A stretch of 64,000 nt of DNA from Staphylococcus saprophyticus subsp. saprophyticus ATCC 15305 = NCTC 7292 (GTDB taxonomy: Bacteria; Bacillota; Bacilli; Staphylococcales; Staphylococcaceae). The stretch covers positions 186,001-250,000 of the forward strand of contig NC_007350.1 of the NCBI RefSeq assembly GCF_000010125.1. The letters run 5' to 3'. Below, in pieces: positions 63,096 through 64,000 of this stretch. The notes under the pieces were generated by a model. It was not told the origin of the DNA, ran no database searches, and was given only the letters and a program-made list of their open reading frames with translations. Position 1 is the stretch's first letter, and each line of letters starts with the position of its first letter. The translations under genes and the position numbers were made by a program.

Positions 63096-64000
63096 ATGCT
63101 TGATTTATATGAACACACAGACAAATATAGTTCTAAAAATTATAGTCCATTAAAATTAGCTTTAGCTAAAGGACGTGGTGCAAAAGTCTGGGATATTGAA
63201 GACAATTGTTATATAGATTGTATTTCTGGATTTTCGGTAGTTAATCAAGGCCATTGTCATCCTAAAATCATAAAGGCACTTCAAGAGCAGAGCCAAAGAA
63301 TAACAATGGTTTCTCGTGCTTTATATAGTGATAATTTAGGTAAATGGGAAGAAAAGATTTGTAAACTTGCAAATAAAGAAAATGTTTTACCAATGAATAC
63401 TGGCACAGAGGCTGTGGAAACAGCCATAAAAATGGCTCGTAAATGGGGCGCTGATATTAAAAATATTGATGAATCATCATCAGAAATCATTGCTATGAAT
63501 GGAAACTTTCATGGCCGTACGTTAGGTTCATTATCATTATCATCACAAGATAGTTATAAAAAAGGTTTTGGACCGTTATTAAACAATATACATTACGCAG
63601 ATTTTGGAGATATAGAACAATTAAAAAAATTAATTAATAATCAAACAACTGCAATTATTCTGGAACCTATACAAGGTGAGGGAGGCGTAAATATTCCTCC
63701 AACACATTTTATACAAGAAGTACGTCAACTCTGTAACGAATATAATGTGTTATTAATTGCAGACGAGATACAAGTGGGGCTTGGAAGAACGGGTAAGATG
63801 TTCGCAATGGAATGGGAAAATACAGAGCCAGATATATATTTATTAGGTAAATCACTAGGTGGAGGGTTATATCCGATATCCGCAGTGTTAGCGAACCAAG
63901 ATGTGATGAGTGTCCTCACCCCAGGCACGCATGGTTCCACATTTGGTGGTAATCCACTAGCTTGCGCTGTATCAATGGCAGCATTAGACGTGCTGAATGA
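63096..64000 (+). CDS. rocD: Ornithine aminotransferase, 5' part
   Basis: PLP enzyme that converts ornithine and 2-oxoglutarate to glutamate semialdehyde and glutamate, linking arginine/ornithine and proline metabolism. The frame runs off the window with about 302 codons visible. Class III motifs are present: VWDIEDNCYIDCISGFSVVN, GHCHPK, MNTGTEAVETAIKMARKWG, NGNFHGRTLG, EPIQGEGGV, ADEIQVGLGRTGK, the PLP lysine in LLGKSLGGGLYP and HGSTFGGNPLA. GAGGG precedes ATG 63096. Tandem ARG boxes upstream indicate control by ArgR/AhrC, which supports ornithine over other substrates. Confidence 0.92.
   Translation, partial: MLDLYEHTDKYSSKNYSPLKLALAKGRGAKVWDIEDNCYIDCISGFSVVNQGHCHPKIIKALQEQSQRITMVSRALYSDNLGKWEEKICKLANKENVLPMNTGTEAVETAIKMARKWGADIKNIDESSSEIIAMNGNFHGRTLGSLSLSSQDSYKKGFGPLLNNIHYADFGDIEQLKKLINNQTTAIILEPIQGEGGVNIPPTHFIQEVRQLCNEYNVLLIADEIQVGLGRTGKMFAMEWENTEPDIYLLGKSLGGGLYPISAVLANQDVMSVLTPGTHGSTFGGNPLACAVSMAALDVLN

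Noticed and set aside
1-64000. tRNA or rRNA genes, CRISPR arrays, prophage or integrase genes, known riboswitches
   Set aside because: I saw no cloverleaf-like segments, repeat-spacer arrays, phage structural or integrase genes, or recognisable riboswitch cores.

Overview
The window is low-GC Firmicute DNA with Staphylococcus character. It has strong AGGAGG-type ribosome binding sites, frequent TTG and GTG starts, and T-rich hairpin terminators. Its genes include a class I fructose-bisphosphate aldolase, the choline-to-glycine-betaine cluster cudT-cudC-cudA-cudB (named in S. xylosus), ppdK with its regulatory protein, and RocD-type ornithine aminotransferase. The content best fits the novobiocin-resistant S. 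saprophyticus/S. xylosus/S. equorum group. That placement is an inference from gene content, not from a phylogenetic marker.

Layout. 1-6.8 kb: the 3' part of a tRNA-dihydrouridine synthase gene, a divergent MFS/LysR pair, what looks like a decayed type I toxin-antitoxin locus, a DUF4352 lipoprotein with a DUF4064 membrane protein, a glycerophosphodiesterase and a MarR regulator. 6.9-9.1 kb: a thiamine-diphosphate 2-oxoacid (indolepyruvate-type) decarboxylase, then a PadR-type regulator gene that has lost its HTH but kept twin operator palindromes. 9.1-15.6 kb: a minus-strand operon, glycerate kinase-larA-larE-larB-larC, divergent from a CdaR-type regulator gene and carrying a CcpA (cre) site. 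16.7-20.1 kb: pyruvate phosphate dikinase overlapping its regulatory protein. 20.3-24.8 kb: a signal-less siderophore-binding-like protein, an XRE-cupin regulator divergent from a CynX/NimT-type MFS, and cardiolipin synthase. 24.9-30.8 kb: GABA catabolism (gabR, gabT, gabD, APC permease). 30.9-33.8 kb: a PTS IIC/PfoR-like membrane protein, aldolase and a methyltransferase. 34.3-40.1 kb: choline uptake and oxidation to glycine betaine. 40.4-43.4 kb: a LysR regulator and a carboxymuconolactone decarboxylase/cupin/SDR/DUF2255 operon. 43.5-54.4 kb: two drug or metabolite MFS transporters plus a broken one, a two-domain teichoic-acid-type glycosyltransferase, a nitroreductase, a CapA-like lipoprotein and a nucleoside hydrolase. 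54.6-59 kb: a DUF6583-like anchored protein with a three-gene ABC-2 exporter. 59.1-64 kb: a broken gluconate permease gene, an amino-acid permease, and the start of rocD behind tandem ARG boxes.

Much of the window is catabolic and osmotic accessory metabolism (2-hydroxyacids, GABA, choline, gluconate-type acids, ornithine). Most units carry a local regulator and palindromic operators. Four genes are broken (PadR-like, SDR, ACS-type MFS, gntP). Several lesions are single-base changes in short homopolymers, so sequencing error and real decay must be told apart.

The most interesting unit is the nickel-pincer racemase (Lar) operon. It is physically coupled to glycerate kinase and a CdaR regulator rather than to lactate genes, which suggests that glycerate or a related 2-hydroxyacid is the racemase substrate. 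No tRNA, rRNA, CRISPR array or intact insertion sequence was seen.
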